Source of the DNA: Candidatus Nealsoniibacteriota bacterium
GTDB taxonomy: Bacteria > Patescibacteriota > Minisyncoccia > Minisyncoccales > MHMH01
NCBI GenBank assembly: GCA_016181965.1
Contig: JACOYH010000006.1
Coordinates: forward strand, 1 to 42,800
Direction of reading: 5' to 3'
Length of the DNA: 42,800 nt
The translations under genes were made by a program, and so were the position numbers. The notes below the pieces were generated by a model. That model was not told the DNA's origin. It searched no databases and was given only the letters and a program-made list of their open reading frames with translations. Positions 1-8,802 of the stretch are shown piece by piece (position 1 is the first letter of the stretch; the number at the start of each line of letters is the position of its first letter).

Positions 1-14
1 TTGTTTGCAGGGTG

Positions 15-99
15 AACGAGTCCAAGTCAGTGGCCGAAGCGCCCGGGGCGATTGTGGAGTTGCCCGGGTCAGTGCCATCGCCGAGGGTGGTGACGGGAG
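15..99. repeat. 85-bp exact direct repeat, copy 1 (copy 2 at 647..731)
   Basis: aacgagtccaagtcagtggccgaagcgcccggggcg...ggtgacgggag is identical in both copies, offset 632. Confidence 0.95.
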
Positions 100-646
100 T
101 TGCCGTGGGCGTTGCCGGTGAGCCGCTTGGCACAAGACCGGTTGAGTAATTGCCATTGCTGTCCTTGGCGAATACCTTGTAGTGATAGGCAGTGCCGTTG
201 GTGAGGCCGGTATCGGTGCAACTAGCTGTGGGCGAAGAAACAACGCAGGCCACAGTAGCTGTGCCGATAGTGTTGCCTACTGTATACGTAGTGCCTTCAA
301 CCGGCGTATCAGCCACTGCGCTGGTGGCTCTTCTTAGAACTACTGCGCTGTGAAAATCGCTGTCGCCTGGATTGGTCCAAGAAAGAGAAACTTGGGTATC
401 GCCTCCGCTGGCCGTGGCAGAAGTGACATTGGCAGGAGAGGCGTTATCAACCGTTATTGTCGCCGAATCAGTATCGCTTCCTGCTTGTGAATTAGTGCTG
501 GTGAACGAGGTGACAGTACCGGTGACAGAATAAGTTGAACCAGGAGGAGCCGGCATATTGGCATGACTTTTGGGAGTGATGCGGACTTTGAATTGGGTTT
601 GAGAAGAGGTCACCGGAATGCCGCAACTTGTTAAAGAGACAGTATC

Positions 647-731
647 AACGAGTCCAAGTCAGTGGCCGAAGCGCCCGGGGCGATTGTGGAGTTGCCCGGG
701 TCAGTGCCATCGCCGAGGGTGGTGACGGGAG
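647..731. repeat. 85-bp exact direct repeat, copy 2
   Basis: Identical to 15..99; its lower boundary coincides with the frame break. Confidence 0.95.
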
Positions 732-1385
732 GAGTATAAGTCACCGTTATCCATAAATAATCAAAATGTATAGCATCAGCACCAGCGCCGTCATTGTTGG
801 TGAATTCTATATCCAAATTTTGTATCTCGCTTATCGTATCCACCCCCGCTGTGAACAGATTATAGCTTTGATCGGCGCTAAAACCAGTAATATCGGTCGG
901 CGTTATGCTGGTATTAGTTAAACCGGCGCCGTTATCGTATCTTATGGAATTGCTGCCGCTGTATCCGTTTTCAGCGCCATATTGCAAATGCAGCACCGCG
1001 CCTGTGATAGTGGAACTGCCGGGAATAGCTGAAACATCGAAAGTAGTAAACTGCATGACGGCACTTTTATCAACCGTATAGGCACCATCACTGGCTACGA
1101 CCGCAGAAAGAGTATCGGGATTAACGGCCGAATCGTCAGAGGTTATTTCACTAATAGCTTCACCGGTGTTATCGTTGGCATGTTTAGCACCGGGAACGAC
1201 ATTGGTGGCATCTGCGCGAATTGATAGTTCACCAGAAAACAAAAAAAGCGACACAATAAGCATCGCCCCCGAAAAACTAAAAAAGAGTTTTTTAAAATTC
1301 TTCTTATTTAATGCTTTTTTGGCATTTGCGACTTGCCCCACCATTAACCCAATTATACCAAATTAATCCTTATAATAAAAATAGT

Positions 1386-1412
1386 TTTGTGAAGAGCCCG
1401 ACTCTTCACAAA
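1386..1412 (-). terminator. Hairpin downstream of the response regulator, possible terminator
   Basis: tttgtgaagag-cccga-ctcttcacaaa, 11-bp perfect arms; weak T-rich tail on the minus strand. Confidence 0.5.
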
Positions 1413-1424
1413 CTTCGCGAATGA

Positions 1425-1820
1425 TTATTTGGCGCGGGGGTGAGATTCTTTGGCGAAAAAGTTTTTGACTTTCTCTACGATTTCGGCAACCGCATGGCTT
1501 GATTTGACAATATAGTCCTCGGCGCCCAACTTTAATCCCTTTTTAATGTCTTCATCTTCGCCAAGCAGGGTCAGAATGATTACGGGTATTCCTTGGGTGT
1601 GGGGTGATTTTTTGAGCTCCGCCAAGACCTCAAAACCGTGTATTTTGGGCAGAATAAGGTCTAATAAAACCAGGTCCGGCTTTTTTTCTTTAACCTGTTT
1701 CAGGCCCTCTTCGCCGTCAAAAGCCGGGAAGACCTCAAAATCCGCCTCGGTAAGTTCCGAATAAAGAACTTCGGCTAAGGCCTCGTCGTCTTCAATTAAA
1801 ACAATTTTCTGTTTTGCCAT
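1425..1820 (-). CDS. Single-domain response regulator (CheY-like receiver)
   Basis: KIVLIEDDEALAEVL...PDLVLLDLILPKIHGFEVL...ILTLLGEDEDI...GAEDYIVKS receiver motifs. Confidence 0.9.
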   Translation of the reverse strand: MAKQKIVLIEDDEALAEVLYSELTEADFEVFPAFDGEEGLKQVKEKKPDLVLLDLILPKIHGFEVLAELKKSPHTQGIPVIILTLLGEDEDIKKGLKLGAEDYIVKSSHAVAEIVEKVKNFFAKESHPRAK

Positions 1821-1912
1821 ATTAGTTTAATATAATATATCACTTATGATAGCGCAATACCCATACTAACAAATTAAAGAATTTCAGGCAAGCGACTTGC
1901 AGAATAGTTATT

Positions 1913-2980
1913 TTATTTTACAGGAAACTCCACAAAAAAGGTAGTCCCCTTGCCCACGATCGACTCAAACCATATTTTTCCGCCGAGCTTTTTTACCAAT
2001 TCATTAGTAATATATAAGCCGAGCCCCGTGCCTTCGCGGTGCGCCTTCCTTGCGTTGCTGGCCCGGAAAAATTTCTCGAAAATCTGCCCTTGTTCTTTTT
2101 TGGGAATGCCGATGCCATGATCGGCAACGGATAAAATCGCCCTATCTCCGCCTTTTTCTATTTTTACGATAATTTTATCTTTTTTTGCGCCGTAGTAAAG
2201 GGCATTCAACAAAAGGTTAGAGGCGATTTTTTCTATGGCATCGTTATTGCTCTGAATCTGCATTTTTTCGGCGGGGAGGGTAGCCACGAACTCTTTTCCC
2301 ATGCTTTTGGCCAGCTGATTAAGTTTTTTTATTTCTTGATTCGTTAAAAGGGCCAAATCCACCGGCTCTATTGAAAGTTTCTCTATTGATTCGGCGCGGT
2401 AAACATCGGTCAAATCGCTGACGAACTCAATCATTGACCGATTGGCCGCTCTGATTTCTTCTATCATCTTTTTTTGTTCTTCCGTCATTTGACCGGCTAA
2501 TTCTTTCATTAAAATTTCGGAAATCCAGTTTGAGATAGTTGGCGGGGTTTTGAGTTGGTGGGCGATTTTAGCCATCATTTCTCTCCGCTCTTCAGTTTTT
2601 TTCTTGAACTCGCGGCTTTTTTCTCCGAAAGCGCTCAATAAAACAAATGTGCTCAATTCGCTTGTCAGGAGCGCGCCGGCAGTATCAATGAGCGTTCGGC
2701 GAAAAATAAAATCACTTTGCAGGCCAATTAACGCATCTTTAGAGATTTCTGGTTTCTGCTTGCGTTTATCGGCTTTTCTATGCAAATCAACAAGGCGTCT
2801 CGCGGCAAAAACATGCTCAATTTCCTGGTCTCGAATAAGCTCAAGTGTTTTTTTAATATCGCCGTCTTGGCCGGCTATTTCCGCGTCTTTCAAGATTTTT
2901 ACATAGGTATCGCGGGCCCGGATCTCCAATTCCAGCAATAATTTAAATCTTTTCTTCAGTTCGTCCATAGTAGTCCACAA
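1913..2980 (-). CDS. Histidine kinase with N-terminal helical (possibly ferritin-like) domain
   Basis: HisKA IAHQLKTPPTISNWI; HATPase motifs NLLLNALYYG, DHGIGIPKKEQGQIFEKFFR, GTGLGLYI. N-terminus contains DQEIEHVFAARRLVDLH. Confidence 0.88.
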   Translation of the reverse strand: MWTTMDELKKRFKLLLELEIRARDTYVKILKDAEIAGQDGDIKKTLELIRDQEIEHVFAARRLVDLHRKADKRKQKPEISKDALIGLQSDFIFRRTLIDTAGALLTSELSTFVLLSAFGEKSREFKKKTEERREMMAKIAHQLKTPPTISNWISEILMKELAGQMTEEQKKMIEEIRAANRSMIEFVSDLTDVYRAESIEKLSIEPVDLALLTNQEIKKLNQLAKSMGKEFVATLPAEKMQIQSNNDAIEKIASNLLLNALYYGAKKDKIIVKIEKGGDRAILSVADHGIGIPKKEQGQIFEKFFRASNARKAHREGTGLGLYITNELVKKLGGKIWFESIVGKGTTFFVEFPVK

Positions 2981-3185
2981 TTAATTTGGCGATAAGATTA
3001 GCGTGATTCATTGTCTGAACCATAATTACATCCAAAATTTTTCGGACATCTTCAAGCTCCCTTTCGTTAAAACGGCCCGGCAAATTGGCGTAACAGTCAT
3101 ATTGCGCTTCCAAAATGGCCTTCTCTTCAAAATTAAAGGCATCCTTCAATTCTTTAACTATGTCTTGGGCGGTTTTTTGAGGCAT
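2943..3185 (-). CDS. Small helical protein of unknown function in the two-component operon
   Basis: 80-aa ORF that ends inside the HK start and abuts the 3186..3566 receiver stop. Confidence 0.6.
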   Translation of the reverse strand: MPQKTAQDIVKELKDAFNFEEKAILEAQYDCYANLPGRFNERELEDVRKILDVIMVQTMNHANLIAKLIVDYYGRTEEKI

Positions 3186-3566
3186 TTACAAATTTAATTT
3201 TTCGTTGATTTTTTCAACCAACTCATCCAGCGTATAGTCGGCCTTTACCAGATAATCGGTTACTCCCTGTTCAAGCGACTTTTGCACCATCTCGTCGCTG
3301 GCTAAATTAGTCAAAATCAAAATAGGGATATCTTTGACTTCCGGGTCTTTTTTTAATTCTTTCAAATACGAAATGCCGTCCATAACCGGCATAACAATAT
3401 CCAAAAGAATGAGATCGGGCCTTTCTTTCTTGGTCGCTTTCAGTCCCTCTTTGCCATCCATGGCGCTAAGCGGCTCAAAACCAGCTCCGCTTAATTTGGA
3501 GATAAGAATTTTTTGAACCGCTTCTTCATCGTCAATAATTAAGATTCTTTTTACTTGATTGTCCAT
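3186..3566 (-). CDS. Single-domain response regulator (CheY-like receiver)
   Basis: RILIIDDEEAVQKIL...PDLILLDIVMPVMDGISYL...ILTNLASDEM...GVTDYLVKADYT. Confidence 0.9.
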   Translation of the reverse strand: MDNQVKRILIIDDEEAVQKILISKLSGAGFEPLSAMDGKEGLKATKKERPDLILLDIVMPVMDGISYLKELKKDPEVKDIPILILTNLASDEMVQKSLEQGVTDYLVKADYTLDELVEKINEKLNL

Positions 3567-3588
3567 ATTTTTATAATTTATTATTTAT

Positions 3589-4737
3589 TTATTGTCTGGG
3601 AATTGAAACATAAAAAGTTGTTCCCCTGCCCTCCTCCGACTCAAACCATATTTTACCCCCGCAAAGGTCAAGCATAATTTGAACAATATACAAGCCCAAT
3701 CCGCTCCCCTCCGGATTTACTCTGGCAGCCGTCTCTCCCCTAAAAAATTTACCAAAAATTTTCTTGCGCTGTTCCTTGGAAATACCCACCCCGGTATCGG
3801 CTATTGCTATTGTTGCGTCTTTGCTCCCAACTTTGATTGTCACTATTACACTACCATTTTCTTTATTGTAATCAATGGCGTTGCCGATTAAATTTTCAAT
3901 TATCTGCTTTAGCAATCTGGCATCAGCCATTATTGAGGTTAATTTAGCCGGTTTTTCAAAAACCAATCTAACCTTTTTCATTTTGGCCCTGCTTTCCATT
4001 TCCCCCACTGCCTCTCCTATCAAGTCCTCAATGCAAGTTAGCTCTGACAACACGCCCACTCTACCGCTCTCCAAACGGGAAATATTCAACAATCCATCAA
4101 CTAGTTTAATCAGCTTAAAGTTGCTTTTGTATATTTGTAAAAGGTAATCCTTCTGCGTTTTATTAAGCTCTCCCGTTTTTCCTTCCATAAGCAGTTCAAT
4201 AAACCATCGGACTGAAATTAGGGGTGTCTTTAATTGATGGGAAGCAATGGAAATAAAATCATTGCTTATTTTCTCGCGTTTTCGCCTCTGTGTATCATCG
4301 CTGAAAACATATACGGCGCCTATTGTTTCGCCTTTTTCGCTTTTCACTAAAGCCATACTATCGGCCACGGGCACGATTTTGCCGCTTTTATGGGTTATGC
4401 AGTATGGCTTGCCGAGCGGAACAACACGGCCGTATTTTAAAAGCTCGAAAAGAGGGCACCCATCGCGGCAAATATTCTTTTGTCCGGTTTCGTCTGTCAG
4501 ACGAAGCACATTATAGCAGGAATTACCCAGCGCCTCCTCTCTTTGCCAGCCGATAATTTCCTCCATCGCCTCATTAAAAAATATAATTTCTTTATTCAGG
4601 TTGATAACGCAAATTCCATCCCCTATTGAATTTAAAATTGCTTCGATCTCGTCTTTTGTTTTGACCGGCTCTTCAAGCAACGCCACTACCGCGGCTAAGG
4701 TCGCCTTTGCCGTTTTTATTTTTTGAAAATTTATCAT
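3589..4737 (-). CDS. PAS-domain sensor histidine kinase
   Basis: PAS core, HisKA FISIASHQLKTPLISVRW, HATPase NLIGNAIDYNKENG, DTGVGISKEQRKKIFGKFFRG, GSGLGLYIV. Confidence 0.9.
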   Translation of the reverse strand: MINFQKIKTAKATLAAVVALLEEPVKTKDEIEAILNSIGDGICVINLNKEIIFFNEAMEEIIGWQREEALGNSCYNVLRLTDETGQKNICRDGCPLFELLKYGRVVPLGKPYCITHKSGKIVPVADSMALVKSEKGETIGAVYVFSDDTQRRKREKISNDFISIASHQLKTPLISVRWFIELLMEGKTGELNKTQKDYLLQIYKSNFKLIKLVDGLLNISRLESGRVGVLSELTCIEDLIGEAVGEMESRAKMKKVRLVFEKPAKLTSIMADARLLKQIIENLIGNAIDYNKENGSVIVTIKVGSKDATIAIADTGVGISKEQRKKIFGKFFRGETAARVNPEGSGLGLYIVQIMLDLCGGKIWFESEEGRGTTFYVSIPRQ

Positions 4738-6698
4738 TACATATCAGTTGCTATTGTATCACTATCGCTTTCTTCGCTCAAAGTTCGCTCGCCCACCTGT
4801 GTTTTCATGCCTTTTAATGGAATGGCAACATAAAAAGTTGAACCCACGTCTTCTTTTGATTGAAACCAAATTCGGCAGCCGGCCGCTTCCGCCACTATTT
4901 TAGTTATATAAAGACCGAGGCCGGTTCCATGGGTTTTTTTCTTTTGGGCGTTGTCGCCCCGAAAAAATTTTTCAAACACGCGCGATTGGACATCTGCGGG
5001 AATGCCAATGCCTTCGTCTTTAATAGTCAGGAGAAAATCACTGGCGCGTTTTTCAACAATAATTTTTATAATACAGCCGCCTGGTTTGGAATAATTAATC
5101 GCATTCATTAAAAGGTTGGTGATTATTTGTTTCATTATGGAAGCGTCGAGATTAATCGGCGGCAAGTGCTCGGAACTTTCAATATCAATACGGCACGTTT
5201 CTTTTTTTATCTTTGTGCCATATCTCTTAAGTATCTCATGAATCAGCTTAATCATATCAATTGGCTGGGTTGCGATGCTTATGTGACCGCTTTCAATTCT
5301 GGCAACATTCAGCAGATCGGTTATCAGTTTCGACATATCACCCGCAGAACGATATATCTCGCCAAGATGTTCCATTTGGGCATCTGAAAGTTCTCCCATT
5401 TTTTTATCTCGCAGGCGTTCGGTGTACCAGCGAATAATAGTCAGGGGCGTTTGCAGTTGATGCGAAGCAATGGAAACAAAGTCCCTTTGAGCGCGCTCTA
5501 AATTTTTGCGTTCGGTAATGTCTCTTATGAAGGCGAAATAAAAACCGCCGGGCTCTGTGAAGGTAACGCTAACTTCAACATCAAAAATAGCGCCGTCTTT
5601 CCTCTTATGCTGGCTATCAAAGCGGTCGTAACCCTTTTCAAGCACCAATTCTATGTGTCGGCGAACTTCTGCCGGGTCTTCCTTGACATCCAAATCGGAA
5701 ATCTTCATTTTTAGCAATTCCTCCCGGCTGTAGCCCGACATTTGGCAATAGGCCTCGTTGACATCTGTGAGCCGGCCGGTTGAGGGCTCAATCAGCCAAA
5801 AACCGTCGATGGAGCCGCGTACCATGGCTTCGTATCTGGCTTTTTCGGCTATTACCGCTTCTTCTTTTTTCTTCTGTTCGGTTATATCTTGGACGGTGCC
5901 GCGAATAAGGGGCGCTAAACCGTCCTTTATTCTTTCTCCTCTTGCTATGGCCCATTTACGAGTGCCGTCTGGATTGACAATCTCAACTTCTACATCATAT
6001 GACTTGCCCGACTTGATGCATTTTTGCACAGCCGCGCTCAACCGTTGCCAGCTCTCGGGAGTATACAGACGATGCACATCTTTATAAACTACCGCGGGGG
6101 ACTTTGGATTAATGCCGAAAATACGAAACATCTCCTCAGACCAAATCGGCTTGTCCGCCACCGGATCCCAGTCCCAGCTTCCAATCCGCGCAATACGCTG
6201 CGCCTCTTTCAGGGCATTGTTGGCCTGGAACAGTATTTTCTCTGCTTCTACTTTCCCGGTGATATCTATGAGCGTTCCGATTATGGCTGACTTACCGCGA
6301 TACTTAGCCAGGGTGCCATAAATCTCAATCTGGATAACTTTTTTATCCCTTCTTACGCCGCGGATACTGTAGTGAATGGATTTAATTTCCCCTGCCAACC
6401 TCTTTCTGATATTTTCTGCCGCAATCGGCCTATCCTCCGAATATACCAAATCTAAAACCGGAACTTTTAATATTTCTTTCATCGTATAGCCGAAAATCTT
6501 CGCTAAATGAGGATTGGCATACCTTGCAAACCCATCCTGCAAGATATACATTCCCACCAATGATTTTTCCGCCAGGGCCTTAAATTTCGCCTCCGATTCC
6601 TGCAGTGCCTCGTTCTTTTCTTTTATTCTACCCAATGCAGATATGAGCTGTTTTCTTTCAGCGCCACACGCGCCTTGATTATGTTTATTGCTCTTCAT
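4737..6698 (-). CDS. Multi-PAS sensor histidine kinase
   Basis: Several PAS/PAC segments (DITGKVEAEKIL, DITEQKKKEEA, DITERKNLERA); HisKA FVSIASHQLQTPLTIIRW; HATPase motifs. Start moved to MKSNKH because the upstream ORF extension crosses a terminator and a TATAAT box. Confidence 0.85.
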   Translation of the reverse strand: MKSNKHNQGACGAERKQLISALGRIKEKNEALQESEAKFKALAEKSLVGMYILQDGFARYANPHLAKIFGYTMKEILKVPVLDLVYSEDRPIAAENIRKRLAGEIKSIHYSIRGVRRDKKVIQIEIYGTLAKYRGKSAIIGTLIDITGKVEAEKILFQANNALKEAQRIARIGSWDWDPVADKPIWSEEMFRIFGINPKSPAVVYKDVHRLYTPESWQRLSAAVQKCIKSGKSYDVEVEIVNPDGTRKWAIARGERIKDGLAPLIRGTVQDITEQKKKEEAVIAEKARYEAMVRGSIDGFWLIEPSTGRLTDVNEAYCQMSGYSREELLKMKISDLDVKEDPAEVRRHIELVLEKGYDRFDSQHKRKDGAIFDVEVSVTFTEPGGFYFAFIRDITERKNLERAQRDFVSIASHQLQTPLTIIRWYTERLRDKKMGELSDAQMEHLGEIYRSAGDMSKLITDLLNVARIESGHISIATQPIDMIKLIHEILKRYGTKIKKETCRIDIESSEHLPPINLDASIMKQIITNLLMNAINYSKPGGCIIKIIVEKRASDFLLTIKDEGIGIPADVQSRVFEKFFRGDNAQKKKTHGTGLGLYITKIVAEAAGCRIWFQSKEDVGSTFYVAIPLKGMKTQVGERTLSEESDSDTIATDM

Positions 6699-6701
6699 AT
6701 T

Positions 6702-6714
6702 GTTTATATTATAC
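6702..6714 (-). promoter_or_regulatory. Extended -10 promoter element for the multi-PAS histidine kinase
   Basis: Minus strand TGGTATAATATAAAC just upstream of the ATG at 6698. Confidence 0.5.
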
Positions 6715-6732
6715 CACAGATAAAAAAAGCAA

Positions 6733-6762
6733 CAAAAAAGACCCCAAGTTTCCTTGAGGTCT
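6733..6762 (-). terminator. Intrinsic terminator of the KGG-repeat gene
   Basis: Minus strand AGACCTCAAG-GAAA-CTTGGGGTCT followed by TTTTTT. Confidence 0.85.
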
Positions 6763-6783
6763 CGCGTGATTGAGAGGCGGCTA

Positions 6784-7107
6784 TTACCGCCTTTGCTGCT
6801 TGGCGCTGGCACCCTTACTGCCGATGGCCGAGTAGTAGCCGGGGCCGTACTTTGTCCTTACGGCATCGCCGCCCTTCTTGCCGATGGCCGAGTAGTATAC
6901 CGGCCCGCGGCTAGCCGCGAGCGACGCCCCGCCCTTGCGTCCGATGGCGGCATAGAACTCCGGGCCGCGTCGAGCCGCCACTGCGGAGCCGCCCTTGCGG
7001 CCAATCTTGGAGTAGAACTCGGCGCCGTACAGCGCTTTGACCCTGTTGCCTCCCTTCTTGCCCGCCTCGCTGACGGTCATCTCCCTTGTGCCTGTGTCGC
7101 CTGCCAT
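6784..7107 (-). CDS. KGG-repeat protein (stress-induced repeat family-like), four tandem ~20-aa units
   Basis: MAGDTGTREMTVSEAGKKGG...; GPEFYAAIGRKGGASLAASR-type repeats. Strong SD (AAAAAAGGAGGCCAA-ATG); start moved from 7140 to 7107. Confidence 0.8.
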   Translation of the reverse strand: MAGDTGTREMTVSEAGKKGGNRVKALYGAEFYSKIGRKGGSAVAARRGPEFYAAIGRKGGASLAASRGPVYYSAIGKKGGDAVRTKYGPGYYSAIGSKGASAKQQRR

Positions 7108-7144
7108 TTGGCCTCCTTTTTTAGGCTTATTTTGTGCCAAATGA

Positions 7145-7172
7145 AATATACCAAAACTACTCCTTTTGTCAA
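7145..7172 (-). promoter_or_regulatory. Sigma70-type promoter, TTGACA-N16-TATATT with TGG extended -10
   Basis: Minus strand TTGACAAAAGGAGTAGTTTTGGTATATT. Confidence 0.75.
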
Positions 7173-7180
7173 ATCCCTTG

Positions 7181-7233
7181 GTTGGTTGAAGCCAGGCTCT
7201 AACCGACTCGGTTAGAGCCTGGCTTCAACCAAC
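7181..7233. repeat. Palindromic element family F1, copy 1
   Basis: gttggttgaagccaggctctaacc-gactc-ggttagagcctggcttcaaccaac, 24-bp perfect arms. Confidence 0.95.
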
Positions 7234-7281
7234 TCTTTCTTTTTATTGCGGAATTGCCGATTACGTGGTATGATATACGGG

Positions 7282-8772
7282 ATGAATAAACAAAAAAATA
7301 AAAAAATCATTGACTTAAAAAGGGGCGACAGTTATCTCGGCGATGTCAAAATAATGCGCAAGGCCCAGCCGGGCCCTGTAATTTTTTCAGTGAGCGATGG
7401 CTACGGCAGTGTTGACGCAATGATAAAATCGTCAAATTTTGACGCGGGCGATGTCGTTGAAATACAAGGTGAAGTCAACGAGCACGCGGGAAAACTGCAA
7501 ATAGAAATTGAAAGAATAAGACAATCAAAAGTCGATTTCGGCCCGATAATTGAAAAAAACAGCCAACCAATAATTTCCAGCTTCAGCGTCAAATCGGAGC
7601 GCCTCGAAAAGTTAAGGCCGTATTTTTACGCTGTCGCGAAAAGAATAAGAAAAGCGATACTGGAAAACCAGCCAATTTTAATAAGGCATCATTCCGATTC
7701 CGACGGCATCAATGCCGGCTTGGCAATAGAACATTCCTGCCGCCTGCTGATGGAGAAAATCGGGGTCAACCCAGACCACAATCTCTACCGATCGCCCAGC
7801 CGGGCGCCCTTTTACGAAATATCTGATGTTTTTAGAGATGTTGTTTTAACCAAAAGAATGATTGAAGGACACGGCCAAGGAAAACCTCTTATTGTTGTCC
7901 TTGATAACGGCTCTACGCCCGAAGATGTTTTTGGACTGCGAACATTAAGGTCGCTCGGTTTTGAAACAATCGTCATCGACCACCACAATCCCGTGGTTAT
8001 TAAAAATAAAAAGACGTTAGTTGACCCCCATGTTTCTCTGCACATAAACCCGTACATCGAGGGCCTCGACGCTAAAATATGCGCCAGCATGCTCGCTTAC
8101 GAACTGGGGCGTTGGATATGCGATGCCTACTCAAACCCTGCCCTGCCGGCCGTGGCAGGCATAAGCGACAGGAGCGATGTTGAGGAGACGGAAAAATATG
8201 TCAAAAACAGCGGCAAAACAAAAAAAGAACTGGAGGAAATCGGCATTGCCTTTGATTTTATCGCCTATCAGTTAAAGTTTGACGCGGGCAAAGGACTTTT
8301 TGAGGAATTATACAAAATTCCCGAACTGGTCAAGACAATCAATGAGGAGGTGAGAAAAGGCGTTGAAACGCAACTGGAAAGCACTCTGCCATATCTGCGA
8401 ACGCGCGACATTGATGGCGTCACATTGTCTACGATTGACTTGGAAAAATACACCATGAGGTTTAAATATCCAAATCCCGGCAAAATAGTCGGCATGATAC
8501 ACGACACCGTCAGCGCCGGCAAGGAAAATGCGGCTATAATCACCATGGGACACTTATCTGATATGATTATCGTGCGAGCGACCAAGCCAATCTTGCCCGT
8601 TCCCAAAATGATAGCGAGGATAAAAAATGATATCCCTCATTCGCACATTGAGGGTGGCGGCCACGAATGTGCCGGAGCAATGAAATTTGTTCCAGCCCAC
8701 CTCAACGATATTCTGGAAAACATAAAAGCGCAAATCAAAGAACTCAACTATATAGAAACCTCGCAGGAATAA
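7282..8772 (+). CDS. DHH-family phosphoesterase/nuclease with N-terminal OB-fold, archaeal RecJ-like
   Basis: N-terminal OB-like segment; RHHSDSDGINAGLA, VLDNGSTPED, VIDHHNPV motifs; C-terminal GGGHECAGAMKF (DHHA1-like). Start moved from 7246 to the MNKQKNKK Met. Confidence 0.8.
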   Translation: MNKQKNKKIIDLKRGDSYLGDVKIMRKAQPGPVIFSVSDGYGSVDAMIKSSNFDAGDVVEIQGEVNEHAGKLQIEIERIRQSKVDFGPIIEKNSQPIISSFSVKSERLEKLRPYFYAVAKRIRKAILENQPILIRHHSDSDGINAGLAIEHSCRLLMEKIGVNPDHNLYRSPSRAPFYEISDVFRDVVLTKRMIEGHGQGKPLIVVLDNGSTPEDVFGLRTLRSLGFETIVIDHHNPVVIKNKKTLVDPHVSLHINPYIEGLDAKICASMLAYELGRWICDAYSNPALPAVAGISDRSDVEETEKYVKNSGKTKKELEEIGIAFDFIAYQLKFDAGKGLFEELYKIPELVKTINEEVRKGVETQLESTLPYLRTRDIDGVTLSTIDLEKYTMRFKYPNPGKIVGMIHDTVSAGKENAAIITMGHLSDMIIVRATKPILPVPKMIARIKNDIPHSHIEGGGHECAGAMKFVPAHLNDILENIKAQIKELNYIETSQE

Positions 8773-8773
8773 C

Positions 8774-8802
8774 TGATGTTAGACATTCAATGTCTAACAT
8801 CA
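8774..8802. repeat. Perfect palindrome (14-1-14) between convergent genes
   Basis: tgatgttagacatt-c-aatgtctaacatca. Confidence 0.95.

Larger units (their letters stand above)
2..1344 (-). pseudogene. Secreted repeat-containing surface protein with a fibronectin-III-like segment, frame disrupted near 646; open at the window edge
   Basis: ORF 631..1344 has an N-terminal hydrophobic signal/anchor segment and ends with TTLGDGTDPGNSTIAPGASATDLDS. From 646 to 2 another minus frame is fully open (DTVSLTSCGIPVTSSQTQFKVRITPKS...SATASGGDTQVSLSWTNPGDSDFHSAVVLRRA...TTLGDGTDPGNSTIAPGASATDLDSFTLQT). Confidence 0.7.

Noticed and set aside
6699-6812. N-terminal extension of the 4737..6812 ORF
   Set aside because: Crosses the KGG-gene terminator and a TATAAT promoter element; start at 6698 is better supported.
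6754-7215. 153-aa plus-strand ORF opposite the KGG-repeat gene
   Set aside because: Antisense to a tandem-repeat CDS with good SD, promoter and terminator; its repeat pattern mirrors the KGG repeats.
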